Shown one piece after another: positions 55,264 through 64,000 of a stretch of DNA of 64,000 bases. Below the pieces are notes generated by a model. It saw only the letters and a list, made by a program, of their open reading frames with translations. It made no database searches and was not told where the DNA came from. Where the stretch lies: contig NZ_CP110128.1 of NCBI RefSeq assembly GCF_028471945.1, positions 1,972,501 to 2,036,500 of the forward strand, read 5' to 3'. The number at the start of each line of letters is the position of its first letter. Position 1 is the stretch's first letter. The position numbers were made by a program, and so were the translations under genes. The stretch is from Pseudomonas sp. WJP1 (GTDB lineage Bacteria; Pseudomonadota; Gammaproteobacteria; Pseudomonadales; Pseudomonadaceae).

Positions 55264-57468
55264 TCAGAAGTCGATGGTCCCCGACAGCTTGGCCACCCGT
55301 GGCTCGCCCTGGGTCAGGAAGCCACCCTGGGCCGATTCCCAGTACTTCTTGTTGGCCACGTTTTCGACGCCAAAACGCAAGGTCACGTCCTTTTCCTGCA
55401 CCTTGAAGGCGTAGCGGGCACCGGCATCGAAGCGGTTCCAGGCCGGCAGGCTGAGGTTGTTCGCCGCATCGGCGTATTGTCCACCGGTGCGCAGCATCCG
55501 ACCGTTCAACGCTACGCCCGGAAGGCCCGGTACGTCCCAATCGACGCTGGCATTGAACTGGAAGGTCGGCACGCCGATGGCCCGGTTACCGTCGTTGAGA
55601 CCGCCCTGGGTTTTCTTCAGTTCGGTGTCCATCACCGTCACCCCGCTGAGCAGGCGCAGGCCATCGAGGGGTTCGCCGAAGACGTTGAGCTCCACGCCTT
55701 TGTTGACCTGCTCACCCTTGTGCACGAAGCGCGCGGTGCTGGCGTCGATGACTTCGGTGTAGCCATCGGCCGGTTGTTCGATGCGATACACGCCCAGGGT
55801 CGCGCCATAGGTGCCCATGTCGACTTTCACACCGGCCTCGATCTGTTTGGAGCGGGCCGGGGCAAAGACTTCGCCGCCGTTGACCACCACGCGCGAGCCG
55901 GCGGTGTTGGGCGCCGTCGGGCCTTCGGCCAGGCCTTCGATACGGTTGGCATAGAACGATACGTGATCCCACGGCTTGAACACGATGCCGTACACCGGGG
56001 TGGTGATCGATTCGTCGTAGTTGGAGGTGCGGGTTCCAGTGCCATAGGCATAACCCTGAACCACCAGTTGCTGGCGACGCACGCCGACGGTGACCAGCAG
56101 GCGATCATCGAAAAAGCCCAGGGTGTCGGACACCGCGCCGCTGCGCACGAAGGTTTTACCGGTGATGCCCGGGTCGTGCAGGTCGCCGCCGGAGAAACCG
56201 CCCTGGGGCGCCGGCACGTCGACCGGGTGGTAGATGTTGTTCGGGTATCGGGTCAGGTCGAAATCGAAGGCGTTGCGTTGCTGGGTCCAGATCCCGGCCA
56301 GGCCGAAGTTGAGTTGGTGACTGACCGGGCCGGTGGTGAATTTGCCGTTGAGGCCGGCCATGGCGCTGCTGTTGTCCTCGTCATGGGGAATGAACGAGCC
56401 GGTGGTCACGGAGCTGCCATCGTTGCCGACCAGGGTCGTGCCGTCGTAGTTGCCGACTTCACGGGTGTGCTTGGCACCGGCCGCGGCGTAGGCGGTCCAG
56501 CTGTCGTTGAGGTCGTACTCGGCGCGGAGCATGCCGAAGGTATCTTCGATCTGGCTGAAGCCCCATTTCTGCGCATAGTTGGTGTCGGCCGATGGGGCGT
56601 CCGGGATGTGCGTGGCAGTGCCGAGGTTTACCGAACTGCGCCCACCGTTGATGCGCTCCTTGGAATAGATGAAGTCGCCGGAAACGCGCAGGGCATCGCC
56701 GCGGTAGTCGAGGCCGATGGCGAACAGCTTGGAACGCTGGTTTTCATCGTCTATGGCGGTGTCGCCTTCGCGCTGGGACAGGTTGATCCGCGCGCCGAAG
56801 CGGTTGTCCTCGCCGAAGCGCTGGCCGACGTCCAGGTGTTCGCCGATACGCCCCTCATCACTGATGTCGGTGGTGAAGCGGCGCAACGGCGCATCAGCGG
56901 CGCGCTTGGGTTGCAGATTGACGCCACCGCCGATGCCGGAACCGCTCGGGGTCACGCCATTGATGAAGGCGTTCGGGCCCTTGAACACTTCGACCCGCTC
57001 CAGGGCATCGGTGGAAATGATCTGCCTGGGCAAAATGCCGTACAGGCCATTGAAGGAGATGTCGTCCCCGTTGAGCGGCAGCCCGCGGATCATGAAGGTC
57101 TGGGCCTGGTTGGAAAACCCCGAGGCCTGGCGCACCGATGAGTCGTTGAGCAGCACATCACCCACGGTTTCGGCTTGCTGGTCGCGGATCAGTTCTTCGG
57201 TGTAGGCGGTGACGCTGAACGGCACGTCCATGATGTCCTGGTTGCCCAGCACCCCCAGTTGCCCACCGCGCGCGACCTGGCCGCCAGCGTACACCGGGGG
57301 CAGGTCCGACGGTGAGGGGGCCTGGGCATTGACGTTGACGTTGTCCAGCACCAGTGGGGTCGAGTTGGTGGGCGCGGGCGTCGCGGCGTGGGCCGTGACG
57401 GACAATGAGCACAGCAAGGCCAGTAGCGTCGGCCGATAGGGTATGCCGGTTCGGGCTGGAGTCATCAT
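55264..57468 (-). CDS. TonB-dependent siderophore receptor
   Basis: A 734-residue outer-membrane receptor. The signal peptide ends at AHA-ATPAP. The plug domain (about 75-190) shows DVPFSVTAYTEELIRDQQAETVGDVLLNDSSVRQ, FMIRGLPLNGDDISFNGLYGI and ERVEVFKGPNAFINGVTPSGSGIGGGVNL; a 22-strand beta-barrel follows and ends with the outer-membrane signature RVAKLSGTIDF. No N-terminal signalling (STN) domain or sigma/anti-sigma pair is present. It resembles ferrichrome/catecholate-type receptors; the ligand is unknown. A weak Fur-like site is upstream. Confidence 0.93.
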   Translation of the reverse strand: MMTPARTGIPYRPTLLALLCSLSVTAHAATPAPTNSTPLVLDNVNVNAQAPSPSDLPPVYAGGQVARGGQLGVLGNQDIMDVPFSVTAYTEELIRDQQAETVGDVLLNDSSVRQASGFSNQAQTFMIRGLPLNGDDISFNGLYGILPRQIISTDALERVEVFKGPNAFINGVTPSGSGIGGGVNLQPKRAADAPLRRFTTDISDEGRIGEHLDVGQRFGEDNRFGARINLSQREGDTAIDDENQRSKLFAIGLDYRGDALRVSGDFIYSKERINGGRSSVNLGTATHIPDAPSADTNYAQKWGFSQIEDTFGMLRAEYDLNDSWTAYAAAGAKHTREVGNYDGTTLVGNDGSSVTTGSFIPHDEDNSSAMAGLNGKFTTGPVSHQLNFGLAGIWTQQRNAFDFDLTRYPNNIYHPVDVPAPQGGFSGGDLHDPGITGKTFVRSGAVSDTLGFFDDRLLVTVGVRRQQLVVQGYAYGTGTRTSNYDESITTPVYGIVFKPWDHVSFYANRIEGLAEGPTAPNTAGSRVVVNGGEVFAPARSKQIEAGVKVDMGTYGATLGVYRIEQPADGYTEVIDASTARFVHKGEQVNKGVELNVFGEPLDGLRLLSGVTVMDTELKKTQGGLNDGNRAIGVPTFQFNASVDWDVPGLPGVALNGRMLRTGGQYADAANNLSLPAWNRFDAGARYAFKVQEKDVTLRFGVENVANKKYWESAQGGFLTQGEPRVAKLSGTIDF

Positions 57469-57546
57469 GGTGGGTTCCTGGGCGGCGCCGCCGCAAATAA
57501 AAAGGTATGACGGCGCGGAACTCCTTGCGCAAATGCGACTCCAGGT

Positions 57547-57565
57547 GCGAATGATAGGAGTTCGC
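57547..57565. promoter_or_regulatory. Weak Fur-like site
   Basis: GCGAATGATAGGAGTTCGC matches the 19-base Fur consensus at about 11 positions and has GCGAA/TTCGC symmetric ends. It lies 79 bases upstream of the receptor start codon. Iron control is likely for such a gene, but this site is only suggestive. Confidence 0.3.
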
Positions 57566-57745
57566 AGTCATGTTGCGCAATCAGTTTGTATTACGCTGTG
57601 CAGGTAATAACCCCGGGAGAAAAAACCGTAGCGGCCAGCGATTTTCACGGGCGCCTGAGGAACAGCCGGGTTCGCGCCCGGTCATAGCCTGCGCGATGTC
57701 ATTGGTCGTATGGTTAACCCGGTTCAACGAACGCCCTGGAGCAAC

Positions 57746-58831
57746 ATGCAAGCCCATCGATTGATCATGAGCATCGCCGCGTTACTGGTGCTGGCCGGTT
57801 GCAGCAGCCAGCGGCCCCAGGAACCCGCGGCGCGCAAGCCCGCCGAGGTCAAGGCGCAGATCGTGCGCCTGCTACCGGCCAAGACCGTCGACCGCCAGGG
57901 CTGGGCCACGGACATCTATGCCGCGTTCGCCGCGCAGAACATTGCACCGACCACGCAAAACCTCTGTTCGGTGCTGGCGGTCACCGAGCAGGAGTCGACC
58001 TTCCAGGTGGACCCCGGCGTGCCGGGGCTGGGCAAGATCGCCCGGGACGAGATCGATCGCCGGGCGGCCAAGGCGCATATCCCGGAACTGTTGGTCAGCG
58101 GTGCACTGCGGGTGAATTCGCCCAACGGCAAGACCTACAGCGACCGGCTCAATGCGGCGCGCAGCGAAAAGGAGCTGAGCGCGATTTTCGATGACTTCAT
58201 CGGCATGGTGCCCATGGGCAAGACCCTGTTCGCCGGCTTCAACCCGGTGCACACCGGCGGGCCGATGCAGGTCAGCATCGACTTTGCCGAACAGCAGGCC
58301 AAAAGCTATCCGTATCCGGTGGACGGTTCGATACGGCGTGAAGTCTTTACCCGCCGCGGCGGCATGTACTTCGGCATCGCGCACCTGCTCGGTTATCCGG
58401 TGAGCTACAAGCAGCCGCTGTACCGCTTCGCCGATTTCAACGCCGGTTGGTACGCCAGTCGTAACGCCGCTTTCCAGAACGCCGTGAGCCGGGCCTCGGG
58501 CATCCCGCTGGCGCTGGATGGCGACCTGGTTCGCTACGGTTCGATCATGCCCGGCACCACGGAACGTGCGGTGCGCACCCTGGGCAAACAGCTGGGCATG
58601 CGCAATCCGACGATCAGGGATCAACTGGAGGAGGGCAACACCCTGGCGTTCGAGGACAGCGAACTCTATCAGCGGGTCTTCGCCTTGGCCGAACAGGCCG
58701 AAGGTCGTTCCCTGCCGCGCGCGGTATTGCCGGGGATCGTGCTGCAAAGCCCGAAAATCACCCGCAAGCTCACCACCGCCTGGTTTGCCAAACGGGTCGA
58801 CGAGCGTTATCAGCGCTGCATGGCGCGTTGA
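57746..58831 (+). CDS. DUF1615 lipoprotein
   Basis: A 361-residue lipoprotein (lipobox LAGC, Cys19). The mature part has a lysozyme-like look: LCSVLAVTEQESTFQVDPGVPGLGKIARDEI contains a Glu-Ser pair in a context like lytic transglycosylases, and FADFNAGWYASRNAAFQNAVSRASG resembles their conserved AYNAG region. This is family-level pattern reading; DUF1615 has no established function that I know. ATG 57746 follows GGAG. Confidence 0.83.
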   Translation: MQAHRLIMSIAALLVLAGCSSQRPQEPAARKPAEVKAQIVRLLPAKTVDRQGWATDIYAAFAAQNIAPTTQNLCSVLAVTEQESTFQVDPGVPGLGKIARDEIDRRAAKAHIPELLVSGALRVNSPNGKTYSDRLNAARSEKELSAIFDDFIGMVPMGKTLFAGFNPVHTGGPMQVSIDFAEQQAKSYPYPVDGSIRREVFTRRGGMYFGIAHLLGYPVSYKQPLYRFADFNAGWYASRNAAFQNAVSRASGIPLALDGDLVRYGSIMPGTTERAVRTLGKQLGMRNPTIRDQLEEGNTLAFEDSELYQRVFALAEQAEGRSLPRAVLPGIVLQSPKITRKLTTAWFAKRVDERYQRCMAR

Positions 58832-58853
58832 GCAGACCCGGAATAAATGCATG

Positions 58854-58884
58854 AAAAAGCCCGGCTGATCAGGCCGGGCTTTTT
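58854..58884. terminator. Bidirectional terminator
   Basis: AAAAAGCCCGGC and GCCGGGCTTTTT pair around a short loop. It can end both the DUF1615 gene (plus strand) and the repeat-protein gene (minus strand). Confidence 0.9.
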
Positions 58885-58907
58885 GTGGGTGCGGTGAAGC
58901 GATAGGG

Positions 58908-59387
58908 TCAGGCGACGGTGTTGCCTTGCAGGCGGTCGGAGCCATCGGCGGCAACAGTGTTGCCTTGCAGGCGGTCAGAGCCATCGGCAGCGACGGTGTT
59001 GCCTTGCAGGCGATCCGAGCCATCGGCAGCGACGGTGTTGCCTTGCAGGCGGTCGGAGCCATCGGCGGCGACGGTGTTGCCTTGCAGGCGGTCGGAGCCA
59101 TCGGCAGCGACAGTGTTGCCTTGCAGACGGTCGGAGCCATCGGCGGCGACGGTGTTGCCTTGCAGGCGGTCAGAGCCGTCGGCGGCGACGGTGTTGTCTT
59201 GCAAGCGATCCGAACCATCTGCGGCGACGCGATTCTCGATCAGGCGATCCGAACCACCCTCGGCCACCCGGCTTTCAATCAGACGATCCGAGCCACCTTC
59301 AGCCACGACAGGCTGAACAGAGGTAGCGGCAAAAGCGTTAACTGCGAAAACCGAGAAAGCGATGCTGAGGAGGGTTTGGCGTTTCAT
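58908..59387 (-). CDS. Exported protein made of ten 13-residue tandem repeats
   Basis: A 159-residue protein. The signal peptide (MKRQTLLSIAFSVFAVNAFA, then ATSVQPV) is followed by ten 13-residue units: two of the type VAEGGSDRLIE(S/N)R, one VAADGSDRLQDNT, seven VAADGSDRLQGNT, ending in VA. Each unit is encoded by 39 bases. The repeated GSDRL core is polar and invariant; the units are too short for known repeat folds such as pentapeptide or Sel1, but a beta-solenoid or disordered periplasmic chain is possible. No function is known to me. ATG 59387 is chosen because a signal peptide starts there. Confidence 0.85.
   Translation of the reverse strand: MKRQTLLSIAFSVFAVNAFAATSVQPVVAEGGSDRLIESRVAEGGSDRLIENRVAADGSDRLQDNTVAADGSDRLQGNTVAADGSDRLQGNTVAADGSDRLQGNTVAADGSDRLQGNTVAADGSDRLQGNTVAADGSDRLQGNTVAADGSDRLQGNTVA
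58916..59305. repeat. 39-bp coding tandem repeat (ten units)
   Basis: Units such as TTGCCTTGCAGGCGGTCGGA recur every 39 bases. The seven 3'-proximal units differ by only a few bases; three near the 5' end of the gene are more diverged. Copy number is expected to vary between strains. Confidence 0.9.
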
Positions 59388-59611
59388 GATCGTGTGCTCC
59401 GGGGTGTTGTTGGTTGGTATGGAGCTGATGTTACGCCGTGCAGTTTTTAAGAGAACTTCATTGACGTGATGGTGAACATCGACGTTATTGATAGGGGCGC
59501 GGCGATACCGTTCGTGGGCGTGATGTTGCAGTCGTCGGACGTTCGGGCCGTGGTCGATGGCGCCTTCTACACTGGTTAGCTGGTGCTGATCGCGGCCAAC
59601 AGGAGGTGTGT

Positions 59612-60235
59612 ATGTATCAACTCTACGGGCATCAGAACTCGGGCGCGGCCGCGATCGAGGCGGCACTGGAGCTGTGTGAGATCGCCTATCGCTTCATCGA
59701 TGTCGAGACTTCCCCGGAGGCCGCCCAGGCACTGGAGAAACTCAATCCGCTCAAGCAGATCCCCACGCTGCAACTGCCCAACGGCGGCATCCTCACCGAG
59801 AGCGCGGCGATCCTGATCCATCTTGGGTTGACGTTTCCCCAGTCGAACCTGTTGCCGGCTGACCCTGCCGACCGTGACCAGGCCATTCGCGGCCTGGCGT
59901 TCATCGTCAGCAATTGTTATGCGGCCATCGGCATCATCGATTACCCGGAGCGCTGGCTGGCCAGTGCGGATGAGTCGTCGCGGCAAAACCTCATGGCCGG
60001 TGCCCGGCAGCGTCTTCACTGGAGTTGGGAAGTGTTTGCCGATCAGTTTTCCGCCGAGTTGTATCTGGGGGACGAGACACCGGGCGCGCTGGATGTGCTG
60101 GCGGCGGTGATCACGCGGTGGGCGGGCAGCCGCGAACATTTACGCCGCACCCGGCCGGGCTTTTCCGCCTGGCTGGAAAGGATTGACCGGCATCCGACGC
60201 TGGCGCCGGTGTTTGCCCGGCATTGGCCGTCGTAG
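59612..60235 (+). CDS. Glutathione S-transferase family protein
   Basis: A 207-residue GST. The N-domain MYQLYGHQNSGAAAIEAALELCEIAYRFIDVE and NPLKQIPTLQLPNGGILTESAAILIHLGLTF includes the cis-Pro (IPTL) and the ES pair that bind glutathione. The helical C-domain ends RHWPS. The catalytic residue may be Ser10 (HQNSGA). Substrate unknown. ATG 59612 has AGGAGG five bases upstream. Confidence 0.88.
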   Translation: MYQLYGHQNSGAAAIEAALELCEIAYRFIDVETSPEAAQALEKLNPLKQIPTLQLPNGGILTESAAILIHLGLTFPQSNLLPADPADRDQAIRGLAFIVSNCYAAIGIIDYPERWLASADESSRQNLMAGARQRLHWSWEVFADQFSAELYLGDETPGALDVLAAVITRWAGSREHLRRTRPGFSAWLERIDRHPTLAPVFARHWPS

Positions 60236-60249
60236 GTACGTCAAAAACC

Positions 60250-60342
60250 TTGTAGGAGCCAGGCTTGCCGGCGAAGAACGATGACGCGGTGTGTCTGTAA
60301 AACCGCGTCATCGTTCTTCGCCGGCAAGCCTGGCTCCTACAA
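60250..60342. repeat. REP pair with perfect 41-bp arms
   Basis: 60250-60290 (beginning TTGTAGGAGCCAGGCTTGCC) is the exact reverse complement of 60302-60342 with an 11-base loop. It sits between the convergent GST and CBS genes. Confidence 0.92.
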
Positions 60343-60356
60343 GTACAGAGGGTGCA

Positions 60357-60797
60357 TCATTCGCCGCGGATGTACTGCTCCAGCTGGCGAATCAGTTCGG
60401 CTTGCTCGGCGATGGCTTCCTTGACCAGGTCGCCGATCGACAGCAGGCCGATCAACTTGCCGTCTTCCACCACCGGCAGGTGGCGCAAGCGCCTGTCGGA
60501 CATGATGCCCAGGCAGGTGTCGACGGTTTGATGAGTGTTCACGGTGATGACGGGCGATACCATGATGTCGCGTACCGGCGTGCCCACGGAGGAGCGGCCA
60601 TGCAGCACCAGTTTGCGCGCGTAGTCGCGTTCACTGATGATGCCCAGCACCTCGTCATTTTCCACCACCAGCAAGGCACCGACGTTCTTTTCGGCCATCT
60701 TCATCAGCGCTTCGAGCACCATGTGATCAGGTTTGATCTGGTGCACTTCCTGATTCTTCTGATCTTTCATCTTGAGCAGTTGCGCGACGGTTTTCAT
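60357..60797 (-). CDS. Two-CBS-domain protein
   Basis: A 146-residue protein built from two CBS repeats (about 10-70 and 75-135): VHQIKPDHMVLEALMKMAEKNVGALLVVENDEVLGIISERDYARKL and DIMVSPVITVNTHQTVDTCLGIMSDRRLRHLPVVEDGKLIGLLSIGDLV. Such Bateman modules bind adenosine nucleotides and act as energy sensors. No catalytic domain is attached; its partner is unknown. ATG 60797 gives MKTVAQLLKMK, the usual start of this group. Confidence 0.92.
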   Translation of the reverse strand: MKTVAQLLKMKDQKNQEVHQIKPDHMVLEALMKMAEKNVGALLVVENDEVLGIISERDYARKLVLHGRSSVGTPVRDIMVSPVITVNTHQTVDTCLGIMSDRRLRHLPVVEDGKLIGLLSIGDLVKEAIAEQAELIRQLEQYIRGE

Positions 60798-60944
60798 GGC
60801 GGTTGTCCGGGTGTTGTCGTTGTCCTTGAAGAATCGTAGACCCAGGCGTTCAGGGCAAGGGCAAAAGCGGCAGATAGCACGCAAAAAACGTCATTCGGCG
60901 GATTTTCCCTGGTAAACCTCCTATTCCAGGTTGGCAAAAAAACG

Positions 60945-61032
60945 GTGGGAGCGAGCCTGCTCGCGAATTCGTCGTGTCAGTCGACATAAAGGGTGAATGT
61001 CAGTCCGCTATCGCGAGCAGGCTCGCTCCCAC
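60945..61032. repeat. REP pair (GTGGGAGCGAGCCTGCTCGCG class)
   Basis: GTGGGAGCGAGCCTGCTCGC (60945-60964) mirrors GCGAGCAGGCTCGCTCCCAC (61013-61032). It ends 85 bases before polB and may lie within its promoter region. Confidence 0.88.
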
Positions 61033-61117
61033 AGGGTTGATGTTGGCCAGAAACCTGCGCGCTATCGCCGTCGATGACGGGGTAGAATCACCCTCTGAAT
61101 CAGCGTTGAGGTTTGCA

Positions 61118-63481
61118 GTGGTGGATTTACCGCAGGGCTTCGTCCTGACCCGGCATTGGCGCGACACTCCGGCGGGCACCGAAGTCGAGTTCTGGCTGGC
61201 GACCGATAGCGGTCCCCGGCGCATCCGCCTGCCTCATCAGCCGTCGGTGGCGTTCATCCCGGCAGACCAGCGCGAGCAAGCCGAGGCGCTGTTGCGCGAC
61301 GAAAAAAACGTCGAGCTCAAGCCCTTGGCCCTGCAGGACTTCGACCATCGTCCGGTGCTCGGCCTGTATTGCCGGCAGCACGGGCAACTGATGCGCCTGG
61401 AAACCGCGCTGCGCAGGGCGGGCGTTGAGGTGTACGAGGCCGATGTGCGCCCGCCGGAGCGCTACATGATGGAGCGGTTCATCACCGCGCCCGTGCGCTT
61501 TGGCGGCACGTCGGGGGCCGAGGGCCTACTGCTCGATGCGCAGATGAAGCCCGACCCGGACTACCGCCCCAGCCTGAAACTGGTGTCCCTGGACATCGAA
61601 ACCACCGCCCAGGCCGAACTGTATTCCATTGCCCTGGAAGGTTGCGGCGAGCGTCAGGTCTATATGCTCGGCCCGCCCAATGGCGACCACGGCGGGGTGG
61701 ATTTCCAGCTCGAATACTGCGAGTCGCGAACCCAGCTGCTGAAAAAGCTCAATGAATGGTTCGCCCGCCACGACCCCGACGCCATCATCGGCTGGAACGT
61801 CGTGCAGTTCGACCTGCGGGTATTGCATGAACACGCCCGGCGCCTGGCCGTGCCGCTGAAGCTGGGGCGTGGCGGCGAGGAAATGCAATGGCGCGAACAT
61901 GGTAGCGGTAACCATTACTTCGCATCCGCCGCCGGCCGGCTGATCATCGACGGCATCGAATCCCTGCGCTCGGCGACCTGGAGTTTCCCCTCGTTCAGCC
62001 TGGAAAACGTCGCGCAAACCCTGCTGGGCGAGGGCAAGTCGATTGATAACCCGTACCAGCGCATGGATGAAATCAACCGCATGTTCGCCGAGGACAAGCC
62101 GGCGCTGGCCAAATACAACCTCAAGGACTGCGAGCTGGTCACGCGGATCTTCGCCAAGACCGAACTGCTCAAGTTCCTGCTGGAACGGGCCAGTGTCACC
62201 GGGTTGCCGGCCGATCGCATGGGCGGTTCGGTGGCGGCGTTCACCCACCTCTACATGCCGCTGATGCACCGCCAGGGCTTCGTCGCGCCCAACCTGGGCA
62301 GCAAGCCGGCGCAAGCCAGCCCCGGCGGTTTTGTCATGGACTCGCAACCGGGGCTGTACGAATCGGTGCTGGTGTTCGACTACAAAAGCCTTTACCCGTC
62401 GATCATCCGCACCTTCCTCATTGACCCGGTGGGCCTGATCGAAGGGCTCAAGCACCCCGATGACCTGGATTCGGTGCCGGGTTTTCGCGGGGCGCGGTTT
62501 TCCCGCACCCGGCATTGCCTGCCCGCGATCGTCGCCCGGGTCGCCGAGGGCCGGGAAACCGCCAAGCGCGAGCACAACGCGCCACTGTCCCAGGCGCTGA
62601 AGATCATCATGAACGCCTTCTACGGTGTGCTCGGTTCCAGTGGGTGCCGCTTCTTCGACACGCGCCTGGCGTCATCGATTACCTTGCGTGGCCACGAGAT
62701 CATGCTGCGCACTCGCAAGCTGATCGAAGCCCAGGGTCACACGGTGATCTACGGCGACACCGACTCGACCTTCGTCTGGCTGCGGCGCGCCCACGGCCAG
62801 CAGGAAGCCGCGCAGATCGGCCGCGCGCTGGTCGATCACGTCAACCAGTGGTGGCGCGAGCACGTGCGTGAAGAATATGGGTTGGAGAGCGTGCTGGAGC
62901 TGCAATTCGAAACCCACTACAAGCGCTTCCTCATGCCGACCATCCGCGGCGCGGAGGAGGGCAGCAAGAAGCGTTACGCGGGGTTGGTCACGCGCGCCGA
63001 TGGCAGTGACGAAATGGTCTACAAGGGCCTGGAAACCGTGCGTACCGACTGGTCGCTGCTGGCCCGGCAGTTCCAGCAGGAGCTGTATTCGCTGATCTTC
63101 CACCGCAAGCCCTACCAGGACTACGTGCGCGAGTATGTGCGCAAGACCCTGGCCGGTGAGTTCGACGACCGCCTGATCTACCGCAAGCGCCTGCGCCGCA
63201 CACTGGACGACTACCAGCGCAACGTCCCGCCCCATGTACGGGCGGCGCGAATTGCCGACGACTACAACGATCGCCAGGGCCGCCCGCGGCAGTACCAGAA
63301 TGGCGGCTGGATCAGCTACGTGATCACCGTTGCCGGCCCCGAGCCGCTGGAAATCCGCAGCGCGCCGATCGATTACGACCACTACATCACCCGGCAACTG
63401 CAACCGGTGGCGGATGCCATCCTGCCGTTCGTCGATGACGACTTCTCAACCCTGGTGGGGGGGCAGTTGGGCCTGTTTTGA
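61118..63481 (+). CDS. polB: DNA polymerase II (family B)
   Basis: A 787-residue family B polymerase used in damage tolerance and restart. The 3'-5' exonuclease is complete: Exo [14 protein letters not shown], Exo [16 protein letters not shown], Exo [12 protein letters not shown]. Polymerase motifs: [40 protein letters not shown]. The start is GTG, at 61118 or 61121, with TGAGG upstream (61107-61111); ATG 60974 would add 48 residues running through a REP pair and is rejected. I see no LexA box before it, although E. coli polB is LexA-controlled. Confidence 0.96.
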   Translation: MVDLPQGFVLTRHWRDTPAGTEVEFWLATDSGPRRIRLPHQPSVAFIPADQREQAEALLRDEKNVELKPLALQDFDHRPVLGLYCRQHGQLMRLETALRRAGVEVYEADVRPPERYMMERFITAPVRFGGTSGAEGLLLDAQMKPDPDYRPSLKLVSLDIETTAQAELYSIALEGCGERQVYMLGPPNGDHGGVDFQLEYCESRTQLLKKLNEWFARHDPDAIIGWNVVQFDLRVLHEHARRLAVPLKLGRGGEEMQWREHGSGNHYFASAAGRLIIDGIESLRSATWSFPSFSLENVAQTLLGEGKSIDNPYQRMDEINRMFAEDKPALAKYNLKDCELVTRIFAKTELLKFLLERASVTGLPADRMGGSVAAFTHLYMPLMHRQGFVAPNLGSKPAQASPGGFVMDSQPGLYESVLVFDYKSLYPSIIRTFLIDPVGLIEGLKHPDDLDSVPGFRGARFSRTRHCLPAIVARVAEGRETAKREHNAPLSQALKIIMNAFYGVLGSSGCRFFDTRLASSITLRGHEIMLRTRKLIEAQGHTVIYGDTDSTFVWLRRAHGQQEAAQIGRALVDHVNQWWREHVREEYGLESVLELQFETHYKRFLMPTIRGAEEGSKKRYAGLVTRADGSDEMVYKGLETVRTDWSLLARQFQQELYSLIFHRKPYQDYVREYVRKTLAGEFDDRLIYRKRLRRTLDDYQRNVPPHVRAARIADDYNDRQGRPRQYQNGGWISYVITVAGPEPLEIRSAPIDYDHYITRQLQPVADAILPFVDDDFSTLVGGQLGLF

Positions 63482-63916
63482 GTCCATCAGCGACAAGGTC
63501 CAGTCATCCACGATGCCGTGAAAGTACTGGTTCAAGGCTTGATGAAAGAGACTGTCGTCAGCCGCGACCTGGGCGAACAAGGTCATCGAGGAGCGAAATT
63601 TCAGGTCGTCGGGGTGGCCGAAAATCGCCGCCACCGAGCGTTGCTGGATGTTCAGCACCTGCTGGGTACAGGTCCTCAGCCGCACACCCAGCAGCGGATG
63701 TGCAAGATAGGCCTGTGCTTCTTCCCGGGAACGGATCGCGAAGCGTCGTGACATTTCGCTGTCACCCAGCCCGGCAAACTGCGGAAAAACGAACCACATC
63801 CAGTGACTGCGCTTGTGGCCGGCGTCCAGTTCAGCCTGGACCCGCTCGAACACCGGGTTCTGCGCCTGGACGAAGCGTTGCAGGTTGAAGACGTCCGGTT
63901 GATCGGTGCTTCTCAT
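63446..63916 (-). CDS. DUF1810 family protein
   Basis: A 156-residue protein with [52 protein letters not shown] and [21 protein letters not shown], the hallmark of DUF1810 (YP_-type macrodomain-linked and calpastatin-named proteins). Function unknown; some relatives are fused to NADAR or macro domains. Its 3' end overlaps the polB 3' end by 36 bases, tail to tail. ATG 63916 is preceded by AGAGGG. Confidence 0.88.
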   Translation of the reverse strand: MRSTDQPDVFNLQRFVQAQNPVFERVQAELDAGHKRSHWMWFVFPQFAGLGDSEMSRRFAIRSREEAQAYLAHPLLGVRLRTCTQQVLNIQQRSVAAIFGHPDDLKFRSSMTLFAQVAADDSLFHQALNQYFHGIVDDWTLSLMDSKQAQLPPHQG

Positions 63917-63943
63917 GTGGAAGCCCTCTGTCACCGCGATGGC

Positions 63944-64000
63944 TTAGACCATGGCCAACCGCTGCTTGCGTTTGGGCGCCTGAAACGCTTGGTCCAGCGC
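63944..64000 (-). CDS. C-terminus of an unidentified gene continuing beyond the window
   Basis: Eighteen codons and a TAA (complement of 63944-63946) read ALDQAFQAPKRKQRLAMV. The basic end looks like a genuine protein tail and lies 27 bases before the DUF1810 start on the same strand, but too little is visible to identify it. Confidence 0.4.
   Translation of the reverse strand, partial: ALDQAFQAPKRKQRLAMV

Noticed and set aside
58908..59310. Regular 39-base periodicity suggesting a CRISPR array
   Set aside because: There are no unique spacers; the whole period is repeated and codes for a continuous exported protein.
61033..61117. Possible LexA box before polB
   Set aside because: No CTG-N10-CAG is present in the leader, so SOS control cannot be claimed from the sequence.
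60974..61117. N-terminal extension of polB from the ATG at 60974
   Set aside because: It would translate a REP element; the GTG at 61118/61121 has a Shine-Dalgarno and gives the normal family N-terminus.

Overview
The window is a stretch of chromosome from a Pseudomonas, most likely of the fluorescens complex. I infer this from the gene order topA / two small conserved genes / sulA-lexA / psrA / nagZ / methylthioinosine phosphorylase / csiV-mfd / gap, from sth / GDPD / PilZ / lolCDE, and from the blocks cinRS-cinA-queF and mlaA / rssB-like / STAS / tal. All of these recall P. aeruginosa PAO1 blocks. The intergenic spaces also carry the palindromic GTAGGAGC / GTGGGAGC REP families typical of fluorescent pseudomonads. 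The DNA is GC-rich and most genes are ordinary core genes.

Layout. 1-16169: end of fadA, DUF1653, topA, a mirror-image repeat locus, the SOS unit lexA-sulA with two LexA boxes, autoregulated psrA, muropeptide and nucleoside recycling (nagZ, MTIP), a SWIM-SNF2 helicase, csiV and mfd. 16531-28921: gap, then a four-gene operon (18708-24755) for a probable c-di-GMP-controlled exopolysaccharide. It encodes a HlyD-type fusion protein, a periplasmic alpha/alpha-toroid protein, a cellulose-synthase-like GT2 with a PilZ domain, and a TolC/OprM-type outer-membrane lipoprotein. ApbE, SthA, a GDPD and a PilZ protein follow. 29016-32268: the lipoprotein exporter lolCDE. 32393-45025: copper-responsive cinRS/cinA/queF, DUF4404, a degenerate HAD protein, mlaA, a PP2C response regulator with its STAS partner, transaldolase, a chemoreceptor and an antiporter.

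45170-52893: a MntA-HepT toxin-antitoxin pair, a small metallothionein, two small uncharacterised genes, selD-mnmH (2-selenouridine in tRNA), a histidine phosphatase, a GST, a PhzF-like protein and a zinc-type HemB. 52894-64000: a second copy of the mirror-image repeat, an FAD monooxygenase, a TonB receptor, a DUF1615 lipoprotein, an exported protein made of ten 13-residue repeats, a GST, a CBS protein, DNA polymerase II, DUF1810, and the tail of one more gene.

The strongest candidate for an undescribed system is the 18.7-24.8 kb polysaccharide operon. Its synthase resembles BcsA, but BcsB, BcsC and BcsZ are absent. Fusion-protein and outer-membrane-factor genes normally seen in efflux or type I secretion take their place. 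A FleQ-like box and a good sigma70-type promoter lie upstream. The operon sits where PAO1, as I recall it, carries the nqr genes, leaving apbE without its usual neighbours. The other striking structure is the pair of approximately 700-bp mirror-image repeat loci, each carrying REP pairs in its centre or arms.
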